From assembly GCA_017624645.1 (NCBI GenBank), contig JAGAMQ010000018.1, positions 1 through 5,637 of the forward strand: 5,637 nt of DNA. The letters are read 5' to 3'. Shown here in pieces: positions 1 to 5,637 of this stretch. The position numbers were made by a program, and so were the translations under genes. The stretch's first letter is position 1. Each line of letters opens with the position of its first letter. The notes under the pieces are model-generated. The model worked only from the letters and a program-made list of their open reading frames with translations, was not told the DNA's origin and ran no database searches. The stretch comes from Oscillospiraceae bacterium (GTDB taxonomy: Bacteria > Bacillota > Clostridia > Oscillospirales > Oscillospiraceae).

Positions 1-131
1 GTCGGGCCTGCCGGTCCTCAAGGACCCGTAGGTGCCACAGGACCTCAGGGTGAAGTCGGGCCTGCTGGTCCTCAAGGACCCGTAGGTGCCACAGGACCTC
101 AGGGTGAAGTCGGGCCTGCCGGTCCTCAAGG
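1..131 (+). repeat. 54-bp tandem repeats encoding collagen triplets
   Basis: Bases 1-54 and 55-108 are two full units that differ at a single base (C at 12, T at 66). A third partial copy runs from 109 to 131 before diverging at 132. Each unit encodes 18 residues (six Gly-X-Y triplets). It is itself built of two related 27-bp halves with the pattern V-G-x-x-G-P-Q-G-x, which match at 15 of 27 bases. Each full unit carries a short perfect dyad, GGTCCT-CA-AGGACC, at 13-26 and 67-80. The array continues out of the window on the left, so its total copy number is unknown. Confidence 0.93.
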
Positions 132-567
132 GCCTGCCGGTACCGTCCTGGCCTTTGCCGACTTTTATGCACTGATGCCCCCGGACAATGCTGACCCCAT
201 TGCCCCCGGTACCGATGTCAGCTTCCCTCAGGACGGCCCCATCGGCGGCGGCAGCATTGCCCGCCTTTCCGACACCAGCTTCACCCTCACGGACCCCGGC
301 ACCTATCAGGTGCTGTTCCAGGCAAGTGTTACGGAGCCGGGACAGCTGGTGCTGACCCTGAACGGCACCGAGCTGCCTTATACCGTAGTGGGTCGGGCAA
401 CCGGAACGGATCAGATCGTAGGCATGGCACTGGTGACCACCACCGTAGCCACCTCGGTTCTGACGGTGCGCAACCCCGCCGGAAACGATGACGATCTGAC
501 CCTGACCCCCAACGCCGGCGGGACTTCCCCTGTATCGGCGCATCTTGTGATCACCCAACTGCAATAA
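1..567 (+). CDS. Collagen-like repeat protein with BclA-type C-terminal domain (5' truncated)
   Basis: Frame 1 is open from the first base to the TAA at 565-567, so the gene starts upstream of the window; 188 residues are visible. The ATG at 175 is internal and is not the start. Residues 1-48 are uninterrupted Gly-X-Y triplets of the type [18 protein letters not shown], the pattern of bacterial collagen-like proteins that fold as triple helices. Residues 50-188 form a beta-rich globular domain, starting near [11 protein letters not shown] and ending in a strand-like HLVITQLQ. It contains the features [20 protein letters not shown] and VLTVRNPAG, which resemble the jelly-roll (C1q/TNF-like) C-terminal domain of BclA-family exosporium and surface filament proteins. 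In that family the domain trimerises and nucleates the collagen stalk. Surface exposure is inferred from the family; the N-terminal signal or anchor is outside the window. The hairpin directly downstream suggests it is the last gene of its transcript. The collagen part is certain; the domain assignment rests on motif resemblance. Confidence 0.88.
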   Translation, partial: VGPAGPQGPVGATGPQGEVGPAGPQGPVGATGPQGEVGPAGPQGPAGTVLAFADFYALMPPDNADPIAPGTDVSFPQDGPIGGGSIARLSDTSFTLTDPGTYQVLFQASVTEPGQLVLTLNGTELPYTVVGRATGTDQIVGMALVTTTVATSVLTVRNPAGNDDDLTLTPNAGGTSPVSAHLVITQLQ

Positions 568-587
568 CCGGAGCCACAAAAGATTTC

Positions 588-613
588 TGCGGGAGGGCTG
601 CTGCCCTCCCGCA
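588..613 (+). terminator. Hairpin terminator of the collagen-like gene
   Basis: GCGGGAGGGC at 589-598 pairs perfectly with GCCCTCCCGC at 603-612 around a TGCT loop. A T-A pair (588/613) extends the stem to 11 bp. The tail is AATTTAAATT, so the run of U is weaker than in a textbook terminator. The hairpin begins about 20 bases after the stop codon at 567 and lies before the promoter of the next gene, as expected for an intrinsic terminator. Confidence 0.8.
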
Positions 614-647
614 ATTTAAATTCCCAACATTTTCATGATTATTTCCC

Positions 648-677
648 TTGGCAAATGGGGCAAAGCCGTGGTATACT
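648..677 (+). promoter_or_regulatory. Sigma-70-type promoter of the GH25 gene
   Basis: The -35 box TTGGCA (648-653) and -10 box TATACT (672-677) are separated by 18 bases. A TG at 669-670, one base before the -10 box, makes it an extended -10. Transcription would start near 684, giving a leader of about 19 nt with AAGGAG at 691-696, six bases before the ATG at 703. An upstream in-frame ATG at 655 falls inside this promoter and so cannot be the start if the promoter is used. Confidence 0.72.
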
Positions 678-702
678 GGTGCAAACAAGGAAGGAGAGGG
701 CT

Positions 703-1560
703 ATGACAGAGAAAGAATTCCCTGGTTGGAAAAAGATATTGCCCTGGGTCGCCCTGGGCGTAATTCTTCTGGGGGTGCTTGCGGCGGTTCTGGTGCTGCT
801 TGCAGGCAGATTCCCCTTCCCGAAAAACGCGGCAGCTGCCACGGAAAGCACCGTTACCGAAACTACCCTGCCCCCGCCCCCTGCCAACATCTTTGATCCG
901 GAAGACTTTGACTACGGTGAAGACGGTTATCTTACCTGTCTTACCGGTCCTTGTGAACGGGGCATCGATGTTTCCAGCTATCAGGGGCAGGTGGACTGGC
1001 AGGCGGTCAAGGACGCAGGCTTTACCTTTGTCATCATCCGGGTGGCAGGCAGAGGCTACGGCAGTGCCGGCAGCCTTTATGACGATGTCCTTGCCCGACA
1101 GAATTACGATGGTGCAAAGGCTGTGGGGATGAAGGTGGGCGCCTATTTCTTTTCCCAGGCCATCTCCCCGGCGGAAGCCGTGGAGGAAGCGGAATACCTG
1201 CTGGAAAAAACCGACGACTGGGAACTGGATCTTCCTTTGGTGTATGACTGGGAGTACATCAGTGAAACTGCCCGGACCGCCAATGTCCATCCCCGGACCC
1301 TGACGGACTGTACTTTGGCATTTTGCCGCCGGATCCAAGAGGGCGGACGGGAAGCCATGGTCTATTTCAACACCGACCAGTCCATGGACAAGTTCTACAT
1401 TGAGGAAGTGACCGACTATCCCTTCTGGCTCGCCATGTACTCCGACTGGATGACCTATCCCTACAAAATCCATATGTGGCAGTATACCAACGCCGGACAA
1501 GTCCCCGGCATTGAAGGCAATGTGGACATCAACCTTGCCTTCTCCTACGAAGCAGACTAA
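703..1560 (+). CDS. Membrane-anchored GH25-family lysozyme (muramidase)
   Basis: This 285-residue protein probably cleaves the N-acetylmuramic acid to N-acetylglucosamine bond of peptidoglycan outside the cell. A short Lys-containing N-terminus is followed by one hydrophobic segment (about residues 12-34, rich in V, L, A). With no signal-peptidase site evident, this is probably a membrane anchor. A Thr/Ala/Pro-rich linker (about 43-62) leads to a GH25 catalytic domain from about residue 75 to the end. Family hallmarks are visible: GIDVSSYQG with D89, the VYDWE active-site motif with D182 and E184, WLAMYSDW, and the terminal MWQYTNAGQVPGIEGNVDINL region with D275. A Cys pair (C79, C84) just before the domain could form a disulfide. 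The start at 703 is chosen because it has a good ribosome binding site (AAGGAG, 691-696) and because the in-frame ATG at 655 lies within the promoter. It is a single-gene transcript ending in the shared terminator. Possible roles are wall turnover, division or sporulation; the sequence does not decide among them. Confidence 0.9.
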   Translation: MTEKEFPGWKKILPWVALGVILLGVLAAVLVLLAGRFPFPKNAAAATESTVTETTLPPPPANIFDPEDFDYGEDGYLTCLTGPCERGIDVSSYQGQVDWQAVKDAGFTFVIIRVAGRGYGSAGSLYDDVLARQNYDGAKAVGMKVGAYFFSQAISPAEAVEEAEYLLEKTDDWELDLPLVYDWEYISETARTANVHPRTLTDCTLAFCRRIQEGGREAMVYFNTDQSMDKFYIEEVTDYPFWLAMYSDWMTYPYKIHMWQYTNAGQVPGIEGNVDINLAFSYEAD

Positions 1561-1625
1561 AAAACAAGGCATGATTGGGCAGAACCCCACAAGGAGGTAA
1601 TGCCCTTGACCATGCCTTGTTTTTT
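1559..1625. terminator. Bidirectional terminator shared by the GH25 gene and rpoD
   Basis: AAAAAACAAGGCATG (1559-1573) pairs perfectly over 15 bp with CATGCCTTGTTTTTT (1611-1625). The stem is flanked by A on the left and T on the right, so on either strand the GC-containing stem is followed by a U run. The arm overlaps the last two bases of the GH25 stop codon and lies just outside the rpoD stop (TGA, complement of 1630-1632). The 37-base loop can pair further: GGGCA (1577-1581) with TGCCC (1601-1605). This placement fits a single terminator serving two convergent genes. Confidence 0.92.
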
Positions 1626-1629
1626 TGTA

Positions 1630-2778
1630 TCAGCAGTAAAAATCTTTGATCTTCTTGGCGCGGCTGGGGTGGTGGAGCTTCCGGATCGCCTTGTTTTCGA
1701 TCTGACGGATTCTCTCACGGGTGACATTGAAGATGTGTCCCACCTCTTCCAGTGTGTGGGTGCGGCCATCGTACATGCCAAAGCGCATCCGCAGCACATC
1801 TGCCTCCCGCTCGGTAAGGGTGTCCAGGATCTCCTTCAGCGCCTCGGCAAGGAGTGCATTGGAGGTGGCATCGGCAGGACCAGGAGTCCGCTCGTCCTCC
1901 ACGAAGGAGCCGATGGAAGTATCCTCTTCATCACCCACTGGGGTGTCAAGGCTCAGGGTATCAGCAGCGGTACGGTTGGCTTCAATGATCTTTTCCACAG
2001 GCAGGCCCAGCTCTGCGGCGATCTCTTCCACCGTAGGCTCTCTGCCCAGCTCCTGGACCAGCTTCCGGTTGCACCGGGTGGCCTTGTTGATAACCTCCAC
2101 CATATGCACCGGCACCCGAATGGTTCGGGCCTGATCCGCAATGGCACGGGTAATGGCCTGCCGGATCCACCAGGTGGCATATGTAGAGAATTTGTTTCCC
2201 TTTGTCCAGTCGAATTTATCCACAGCGCGGATCAGTCCGGTGTTGCCCTCCTGGATCAGATCCAGAATGTGCAGACCTCTGCCGGAGTACTTCTTTGCAA
2301 TGGACACCACCAAGCGCAGGTTTGCCTCGGTAAGCTTGTTCTTGGCTTTCTGATCCCCCTCGGCAACACGCTTTGCCAGCTCCACCTCTTCCTCGGCAGA
2401 CAGCAGCTTGATCTGACCGATCTCCTTCAGGTACATCCGGACAGGATCTTCCATATTATACTCAGAAGCAAGGCTGGCAGGATCCACCAGTTCTTCGTCT
2501 TCCACGCCTTCCAGGTTGATGTCGTCACCCACGTCGCTGTCCAGCACCACATCGTCAACCAGATCCATATCCAGCTCTGCAATGACATGAATACTCATAG
2601 CATCCAGACTGTCGTAGATCTCTTCAATGCGCTCCGGTGTCAGATCCATCTTCTCCAGATGGGCATTGAGTTCCTCGGCACGGATCATACCGTCCTTACG
2701 AGCCTGGGCGATCATGGCCTGCAGGCCGGCCTGCAATTCCTCCGGGGTGGGTTTTGCCGCCTTCTTCGGATTGCTCAT
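1630..2778 (-). CDS. rpoD: RNA polymerase primary sigma factor (SigA/RpoD)
   Basis: At 382 residues the protein is close to Bacillus subtilis SigA (371). It directs core RNA polymerase to housekeeping promoters of the TTGACA/TATAAT type. Visible regions are: a region-1.1-like N-terminus (about 11-68), an acidic linker rich in D and E (about 68-100), region 1.2 starting at [16 protein letters not shown] (111-126), and region 2 with [12 protein letters not shown] (153-164), [18 protein letters not shown] (173-190) and the -10-recognising [17 protein letters not shown] (197-213). Region 3 follows with [11 protein letters not shown] and [10 protein letters not shown], and region 3.2 contains IGSFVEDE. 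Region 4 has the -35-binding helix-turn-helix (about 342-367) with [10 protein letters not shown], and the protein ends KKIKDFYC. The presence of regions 1.1 and 1.2 separates it from alternative sigma factors. The start has GAGAGGGG (complement of 2785-2792) six bases upstream. The gene is divergent from lepA, has its own promoter and shares a terminator with the GH25 gene, so it appears to be transcribed alone. Confidence 0.97.
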   Translation of the reverse strand: MSNPKKAAKPTPEELQAGLQAMIAQARKDGMIRAEELNAHLEKMDLTPERIEEIYDSLDAMSIHVIAELDMDLVDDVVLDSDVGDDINLEGVEDEELVDPASLASEYNMEDPVRMYLKEIGQIKLLSAEEEVELAKRVAEGDQKAKNKLTEANLRLVVSIAKKYSGRGLHILDLIQEGNTGLIRAVDKFDWTKGNKFSTYATWWIRQAITRAIADQARTIRVPVHMVEVINKATRCNRKLVQELGREPTVEEIAAELGLPVEKIIEANRTAADTLSLDTPVGDEEDTSIGSFVEDERTPGPADATSNALLAEALKEILDTLTEREADVLRMRFGMYDGRTHTLEEVGHIFNVTRERIRQIENKAIRKLHHPSRAKKIKDFYC

Positions 2779-2825
2779 AAGCTACCCCTCTCTTTCTTCT
2801 TCGTGCATCTTTTTTGTGCTGTTAG

Positions 2826-2854
2826 ACTATAGCCCCGTTCCGGCATTTTGACAA
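2826..2854 (-). promoter_or_regulatory. Sigma-70-type promoter of rpoD
   Basis: On the minus strand, TTGTCA (complement of 2849-2854) is followed after exactly 17 bases by TATAGT (complement of 2826-2831). This is near consensus for the primary sigma factor, so rpoD may transcribe itself. Initiation would fall near 2819, giving a leader of about 41 nt. The A/T block immediately upstream is placed like an UP element. Confidence 0.82.
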
Positions 2855-2883
2855 GGGTTTTTTCAAAAAATTTTTTTTAAAAA
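2855..2883. promoter_or_regulatory. A/T-tract block upstream of the rpoD promoter (possible UP element or bend)
   Basis: After GGG at 2855-2857 there is T6 (2858-2863), C, A6 (2865-2870), T8 (2871-2878) and A5 (2879-2883). It abuts the rpoD -35 box on its upstream side, where the alpha-subunit C-terminal domain binds UP elements. The centres of T6, of the A6/T8 junction and of A5 are about 10 bases apart, which could produce intrinsic curvature. The composition is seen directly; function is inferred from position. Confidence 0.45.
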
Positions 2884-2895
2884 TCATGTTTCGGC

Positions 2896-2934
2896 GTTTT
2901 TTGTCGCGGGCTAGGTCATTATTCCCGAAAAAAC
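2896..2934. promoter_or_regulatory. Imperfect dyad midway between the divergent rpoD and lepA promoters
   Basis: GTTTTTT (2896-2902) plus CGGG (2907-2910) is complementary to CCCG (2924-2927) plus AAAAAAC (2928-2934). The left arm has a 4-base bulge (GTCG) and the central spacer is 13 bases. The dyad lies upstream of both -35 boxes (2849-2854 minus, 2949-2954 plus), so neither promoter should transcribe it. If functional it would be a DNA-level site such as an operator, or an old terminator remnant. It may also be chance in an AT-rich gap. Confidence 0.25.
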
Positions 2935-2948
2935 AGAAAAACATACAG

Positions 2949-2985
2949 TTTACAATTTTCCAATTATTCGATATAATAGTATAAT
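2949..2985 (+). promoter_or_regulatory. Sigma-70-type promoter of lepA-hemW, with doubled -10 box
   Basis: TTTACA (2949-2954) and a perfect TATAAT (2972-2977) are separated by 17 bases. A second perfect TATAAT sits at 2980-2985, eight bases later. With the first box, transcription would begin near 2984, leaving a leader of about 59 nt before the lepA ATG. The second box has only a poor -35 (TTTTCC, 2956-2961, spacer 18) and would give a start near 2992. Both leaders would still include the possible upstream ORF at 3014. Confidence 0.82.
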
Positions 2986-3013
2986 CTATAAGAATACCCT
3001 AAGAGGAATTTCT

Positions 3014-3046
3014 GTGCCTATAAAGATATCGAGGAGAAAACTATGA
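3014..3046 (+). CDS. Possible 10-codon leader ORF overlapping the lepA start
   Basis: A GTG at 3014 preceded by AAGAGG (3001-3006, spacing 7) opens a 10-codon frame reading [10 protein letters not shown]. Its TGA (3044-3046) overlaps the lepA ATG in the ATGA arrangement typical of translational coupling. It uses ATA twice, AGG-AGA in tandem and CTA, which are uncommon in the neighbouring genes. Against it, AGG-AGA is simply the lepA Shine-Dalgarno site read in this frame, and a frame this short can arise by chance. It is recorded as a candidate only. Confidence 0.25.
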   Translation: MPIKISRRKL

Positions 3047-4851
3047 CAGAACTGGAAAAGATCCGAAATTTCTCCATCATTGCCCACATTGACCACGGCA
3101 AATCCACCTTGGCAGACCGTCTGCTGGAGGAATGTGACGCCGTGGACAACCGGCAGATGGAGCAGCAGATATTGGACTCCATGGAGCTGGAACGAGAGCG
3201 GGGCATCACCATTAAGGCCACCGCCGTACAGCTGACTTATACCGCCGATGACGGGCAAACCTATGCCCTAAACCTCATTGACACCCCAGGGCATGTGGAC
3301 TTCAACTACGAGGTCAGCCGCAGTCTGGCGGCCTGTGAGGGTGCTGTGCTGGTGGTGGATGCTTCTCAGGGCGTGGAGGCACAGACCCTTGCCAACACCT
3401 ACCTTGCCATCGATGCAGGACTGGAAGTTCTGCCGGTGATCAACAAGATTGACCTGCCCTCCGCCCGTCCCGCCGAGGTAAAGGCAGAGGTGGAGGATAT
3501 CATCGGCATCCCCGCAGAGGACGCTCCGGAGATCTCTGCCAAAAACGGCATCAACATTCACGATGTGCTGGAAATGGTGGTCAAGGGTGTGCCTGCCCCC
3601 ACCGGTGACCGGGAAGCTCCCCTGCAGGCCTTGATTTTCGACAGCCAGTACGATTCTTACCGGGGCGTCATTGTATACACCCGGATCAAGCAGGGCACTG
3701 TCCGTGCCGGCATGGATATCAAAATGATGGCCACCGGTGCCGTATATAAGGTAGTGGAAGTGGGCACCATGAATCCTCTGGGGCTGACCCCCCGGGACTG
3801 TCTGGGTGCCGGAGAGGTAGGCTACATCACCGCTTCCATCAAGACCGTGGCAGATACCCAGGTGGGCGATACCATCACCTGTGTGGAAAATCCTGCCCCG
3901 GAGGCACTGCCTGGCTACCGGCAGGTGCAGCCTATGGTGTACTCCGGTGTCTACCCTGCCGACGGTGCCAAATATCAGGATCTGCGGGAGGCTTTGGAGA
4001 AGCTGCAGCTGAACGACGCCTCCATGTCCTACGAGCTGGAAAGCTCCATTGCCCTGGGCTTCGGCTTCCGATGCGGCTTCCTTGGTCTTCTGCATATGGA
4101 GATCATTCAGGAGCGACTGGAACGGGAGTACAATTTGGACCTTATTACCACCGCCCCCAACGTTGTGTACCGGATCACCAAAAACGACGGCACGGTGATG
4201 ATGATCGACAACCCTCTAGACTACCCGGACCCCATGGAGATCCAGCTGGCAGAGGAGCCCTTCGTCAAGGCAAGTCTTATCGCGCCCCAGGACTATGTGG
4301 GCAACATCATGGATCTGTGCCAGCAGCGCCGGGGCGAGTTCAAGGATATGACCTATCTGGATGCCAACCGGGTAGAGCTGCATTACGAAATGCCTCTGAA
4401 CGAGATCATTTACGATTTCTTCGATGCCCTGAAGTCCCGTACCCGGGGCTACGGCTCTTTGGACTATGAACTCATCGGCTACCGACCCAGCCGGCTGGTA
4501 AAGCTGGATATCCTTCTTAATGGGGATGTGGTGGATGCGCTGAGCTTCATCCTCTTTGCAGACAACGCCTATCCCCGGGCAAGAAAGATCTGCGAAAAGC
4601 TGAAGGACAACATTCCCCGTGCCCAGTTCGAGATCCCGGTACAGGCTGCCATCGGCGGAAAGATCATTGCCCGGGAGACCATCAAGGCACTGCGTAAGGA
4701 TGTCCTTGCCAAGTGCTACGGCGGTGACATCACCCGTAAGAAGAAGCTGCTGGAAAAGCAGAAGGAGGGCAAGAAGCGGATGCGTACCTTCGGCACCGTG
4801 TCTGTCCCCTCCGAGGCCTTTATGGCTGTACTGAAGCTGGACGAGGATTAA
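3043..4851 (+). CDS. lepA: Elongation factor 4 (LepA), ribosome-associated GTPase
   Basis: This is a full-length 602-residue protein (E. coli LepA is 599). LepA is a translational GTPase of the EF-G family that binds the ribosome, is reported to promote back-translocation, and is also linked to translation initiation or 30S biogenesis. The GTPase motifs are intact: G1 AHIDHGKS (14-21), the G2 region RERGITIK (51-58), G3 DTPGH (80-84), G4 NKID (134-137) and G5 SAK (165-167). After domain II and the EF-G-like domains, which include [19 protein letters not shown], comes the C-terminal domain unique to LepA, with [23 protein letters not shown] and a final [11 protein letters not shown]. There is no EF-G domain IV, as expected for LepA. 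GAGGAG (3031-3036) lies six bases before the ATG. It is first in an operon with hemW, four bases downstream, and is read from the 2949-2985 promoter. A possible short leader ORF ends across its start. Confidence 0.98.
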   Translation: MTELEKIRNFSIIAHIDHGKSTLADRLLEECDAVDNRQMEQQILDSMELERERGITIKATAVQLTYTADDGQTYALNLIDTPGHVDFNYEVSRSLAACEGAVLVVDASQGVEAQTLANTYLAIDAGLEVLPVINKIDLPSARPAEVKAEVEDIIGIPAEDAPEISAKNGINIHDVLEMVVKGVPAPTGDREAPLQALIFDSQYDSYRGVIVYTRIKQGTVRAGMDIKMMATGAVYKVVEVGTMNPLGLTPRDCLGAGEVGYITASIKTVADTQVGDTITCVENPAPEALPGYRQVQPMVYSGVYPADGAKYQDLREALEKLQLNDASMSYELESSIALGFGFRCGFLGLLHMEIIQERLEREYNLDLITTAPNVVYRITKNDGTVMMIDNPLDYPDPMEIQLAEEPFVKASLIAPQDYVGNIMDLCQQRRGEFKDMTYLDANRVELHYEMPLNEIIYDFFDALKSRTRGYGSLDYELIGYRPSRLVKLDILLNGDVVDALSFILFADNAYPRARKICEKLKDNIPRAQFEIPVQAAIGGKIIARETIKALRKDVLAKCYGGDITRKKKLLEKQKEGKKRMRTFGTVSVPSEAFMAVLKLDED

Positions 4852-4855
4852 CGAT

Positions 4856-5637
4856 ATGCCCTTTTTTGGAAAAAACAACAAAAAGCCTCTGGGCATTTAT
4901 GTCCATGTCCCCTTCTGCCGAAGCAAATGCCAGTACTGTGATTTTTACTCCCTGACAGAGCGCTCCGACAAACTCATGGACAGCTACCTGTGGGCAGTAT
5001 GCACCCATATCCGGGAAGCAGGTGCTCTGGCACCGGAGCATCTGGTAGACACCATCTATTTTGGTGGCGGCACACCCAGCTACTTTGGTGCCGAGGGGCT
5101 GGCAGCGATCCTTGTCGCCATCCGCAAAAGCTTCGATGTGTCCCCCAACGCAGAGGTGACCTTTGAAGCCAATCCGGATTCCGTGTCCGAGAAGCTTCTG
5201 CGCCGGCTGCGCAGCGAAGGCTTTACCCGGGTCAGTCTTGGGATCCAGTGTGATAACGATGAGATCCTGAAAAAAATCGGCAGACCCCACAGCTATGCCC
5301 AGGCAAAGCAAGCGGTGCAGCGCATCCGCAAGGCGGGCTTCCGGAATCTCTCCCTGGATCTGATGTTCGGCCTGCCGGGGCAAACCCTGGAGCAGTGGGA
5401 AGCCACTTTGGAAAATGTGCTGAGCCTTTCCCCGGAGCATATGAGCTGCTACGGTCTGAAGCTGGAAGAAGGCACACCCATGTATGAATACCGGCAGTAC
5501 TACCAGTTTGCCGACGACGATACTCAAGCAGAAATGTATTTAAGCGCCGTGGAGATCCTAAAAAAACACGGCTACCGCCAGTATGAGATCTCCAACTTCT
5601 GCCGGAAGGGACAGCTCTCCCGGCATAACATGAAATA
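4856..5637 (+). CDS. hemW: HemW heme chaperone, radical SAM protein related to HemN (3' truncated)
   Basis: The frame is open from ATG 4856 to the window edge: 260 codons plus two bases, about two thirds of the usual length of 370-400. The radical SAM cluster motif CX3CX2C is present as C21, C25 and C28 within GIYVHVPFCRSKCQYCDF. The residue two after C28 is Phe, whereas true HemN coproporphyrinogen dehydrogenase has a fourth Cys there. This favours HemW, which binds heme and is thought to deliver it to respiratory enzymes. Other family motifs are GGGTPS (70-75), FEANPDS, RVSLGIQ, LDLMFGLPGQT (ending at 177), YGLKLEEGTP and YEISNF (243-248) leading to SRHNMK at the edge. The Shine-Dalgarno site GAGGA (4843-4847) lies inside the last lepA codons, eight bases before the ATG. 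With the 4-base gap this suggests coupled translation. Older annotation often names such genes hemN or oxygen-independent coproporphyrinogen oxidase. Confidence 0.93.
   Translation, partial: MPFFGKNNKKPLGIYVHVPFCRSKCQYCDFYSLTERSDKLMDSYLWAVCTHIREAGALAPEHLVDTIYFGGGTPSYFGAEGLAAILVAIRKSFDVSPNAEVTFEANPDSVSEKLLRRLRSEGFTRVSLGIQCDNDEILKKIGRPHSYAQAKQAVQRIRKAGFRNLSLDLMFGLPGQTLEQWEATLENVLSLSPEHMSCYGLKLEEGTPMYEYRQYYQFADDDTQAEMYLSAVEILKKHGYRQYEISNFCRKGQLSRHNMK

Noticed and set aside
1..131. The direct repeats as a CRISPR array
   Set aside because: The units are contiguous 54-bp copies without unique spacers and code continuously for Gly-X-Y triplets.
175..567. ATG at 175 as the start of a separate 130-residue protein
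   Set aside because: The frame is open back to base 1 and encodes collagen triplets in the same frame. There is no ribosome binding site before 175, and starting there would cut off the beginning of the C-terminal domain.
616..1590. 324-codon open frame antisense to the GH25 gene
   Set aside because: It is in register with the GH25 codons and shows the same codon-avoidance effect. It has no recognisable domain and no start signal, and it runs through the promoter and terminator of the real gene.
2785..2808. Small ORF on the minus strand in the rpoD leader (ATG at 2808, eight codons, TAG three bases before the rpoD ATG)
   Set aside because: The ATG is preceded by an A run with no Shine-Dalgarno sequence, and the frame mostly consists of the purine-rich rpoD ribosome binding region.
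1600..2832. 410-codon open frame antisense to rpoD, preceded by AAGGAGG
   Set aside because: It is in exact register with the rpoD codons on the opposite strand and exists only because rpoD avoids TTA, CTA and TCA codons. Its translation has no recognisable motif, while the rpoD product is a full-length sigma factor. The Shine-Dalgarno-like motif lies in the loop of the terminator and is only two bases from the ATG.
2858..2883. The T6/A6/T8/A5 palindromic stretch as an intrinsic terminator
   Set aside because: The stem would be only A-T pairs with no GC core, and the stretch lies upstream of the rpoD promoter with no gene reading into it from either side.
3268..4095. Long antisense frame opposite lepA (with others at 4216-4896 and 4820-5527)
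   Set aside because: The 3268-4095 frame is in register with lepA and ends exactly at a rare CTA leucine codon in lepA. The others lie opposite well-supported lepA and hemW sequence and show no family features.

Overview
The window reads as ordinary chromosomal DNA from a Gram-positive anaerobe of the Clostridia, probably the Oscillospiraceae/Ruminococcaceae group. The evidence is the GC-rich coding sequence, strong Shine-Dalgarno sites, a primary sigma factor of SigA size, a membrane-anchored GH25 lysozyme-like protein, a collagen-repeat protein with a BclA-type C-terminal domain, and the Firmicute lepA-hemW gene order. The genus cannot be settled from this sequence.

Layout. Bases 1-567 hold the 3' end of a collagen-like surface protein: 54-bp tandem repeats encoding Gly-X-Y triplets, then a globular domain of about 140 residues. 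It closes with a GC-rich hairpin at 588-613. A sigma-70-type promoter at 648-677 drives a GH25-family hydrolase (703-1560) with an N-terminal transmembrane anchor. That gene converges on rpoD, the primary sigma factor (minus strand, 1630-2778), and the two share one long bidirectional terminator hairpin (1559-1625). The 264-bp gap between rpoD and lepA contains two divergent promoters back to back, separated by an A/T-tract block and an imperfect dyad. lepA (3043-4851) encodes elongation factor 4. hemW (4856 to beyond the window end) follows after 4 bases and looks translationally linked to it.

How the genes fit together. The right half is housekeeping: the sigma factor that reads the promoters seen here, a ribosome-associated GTPase, and a radical-SAM heme chaperone. 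The left half encodes cell-surface functions: a collagen-like filament protein and a cell-wall hydrolase. In many Firmicutes lepA-hemW is followed by hrcA-grpE-dnaK-dnaJ, which may lie just past the right edge.

No novel multi-gene system is evident. The points most worth a second look are a possible 10-codon leader ORF whose stop overlaps the lepA start, the rpoD gene standing alone instead of behind dnaG, the organised AT-rich region between the divergent promoters, and the near-identical collagen repeats at the left edge.
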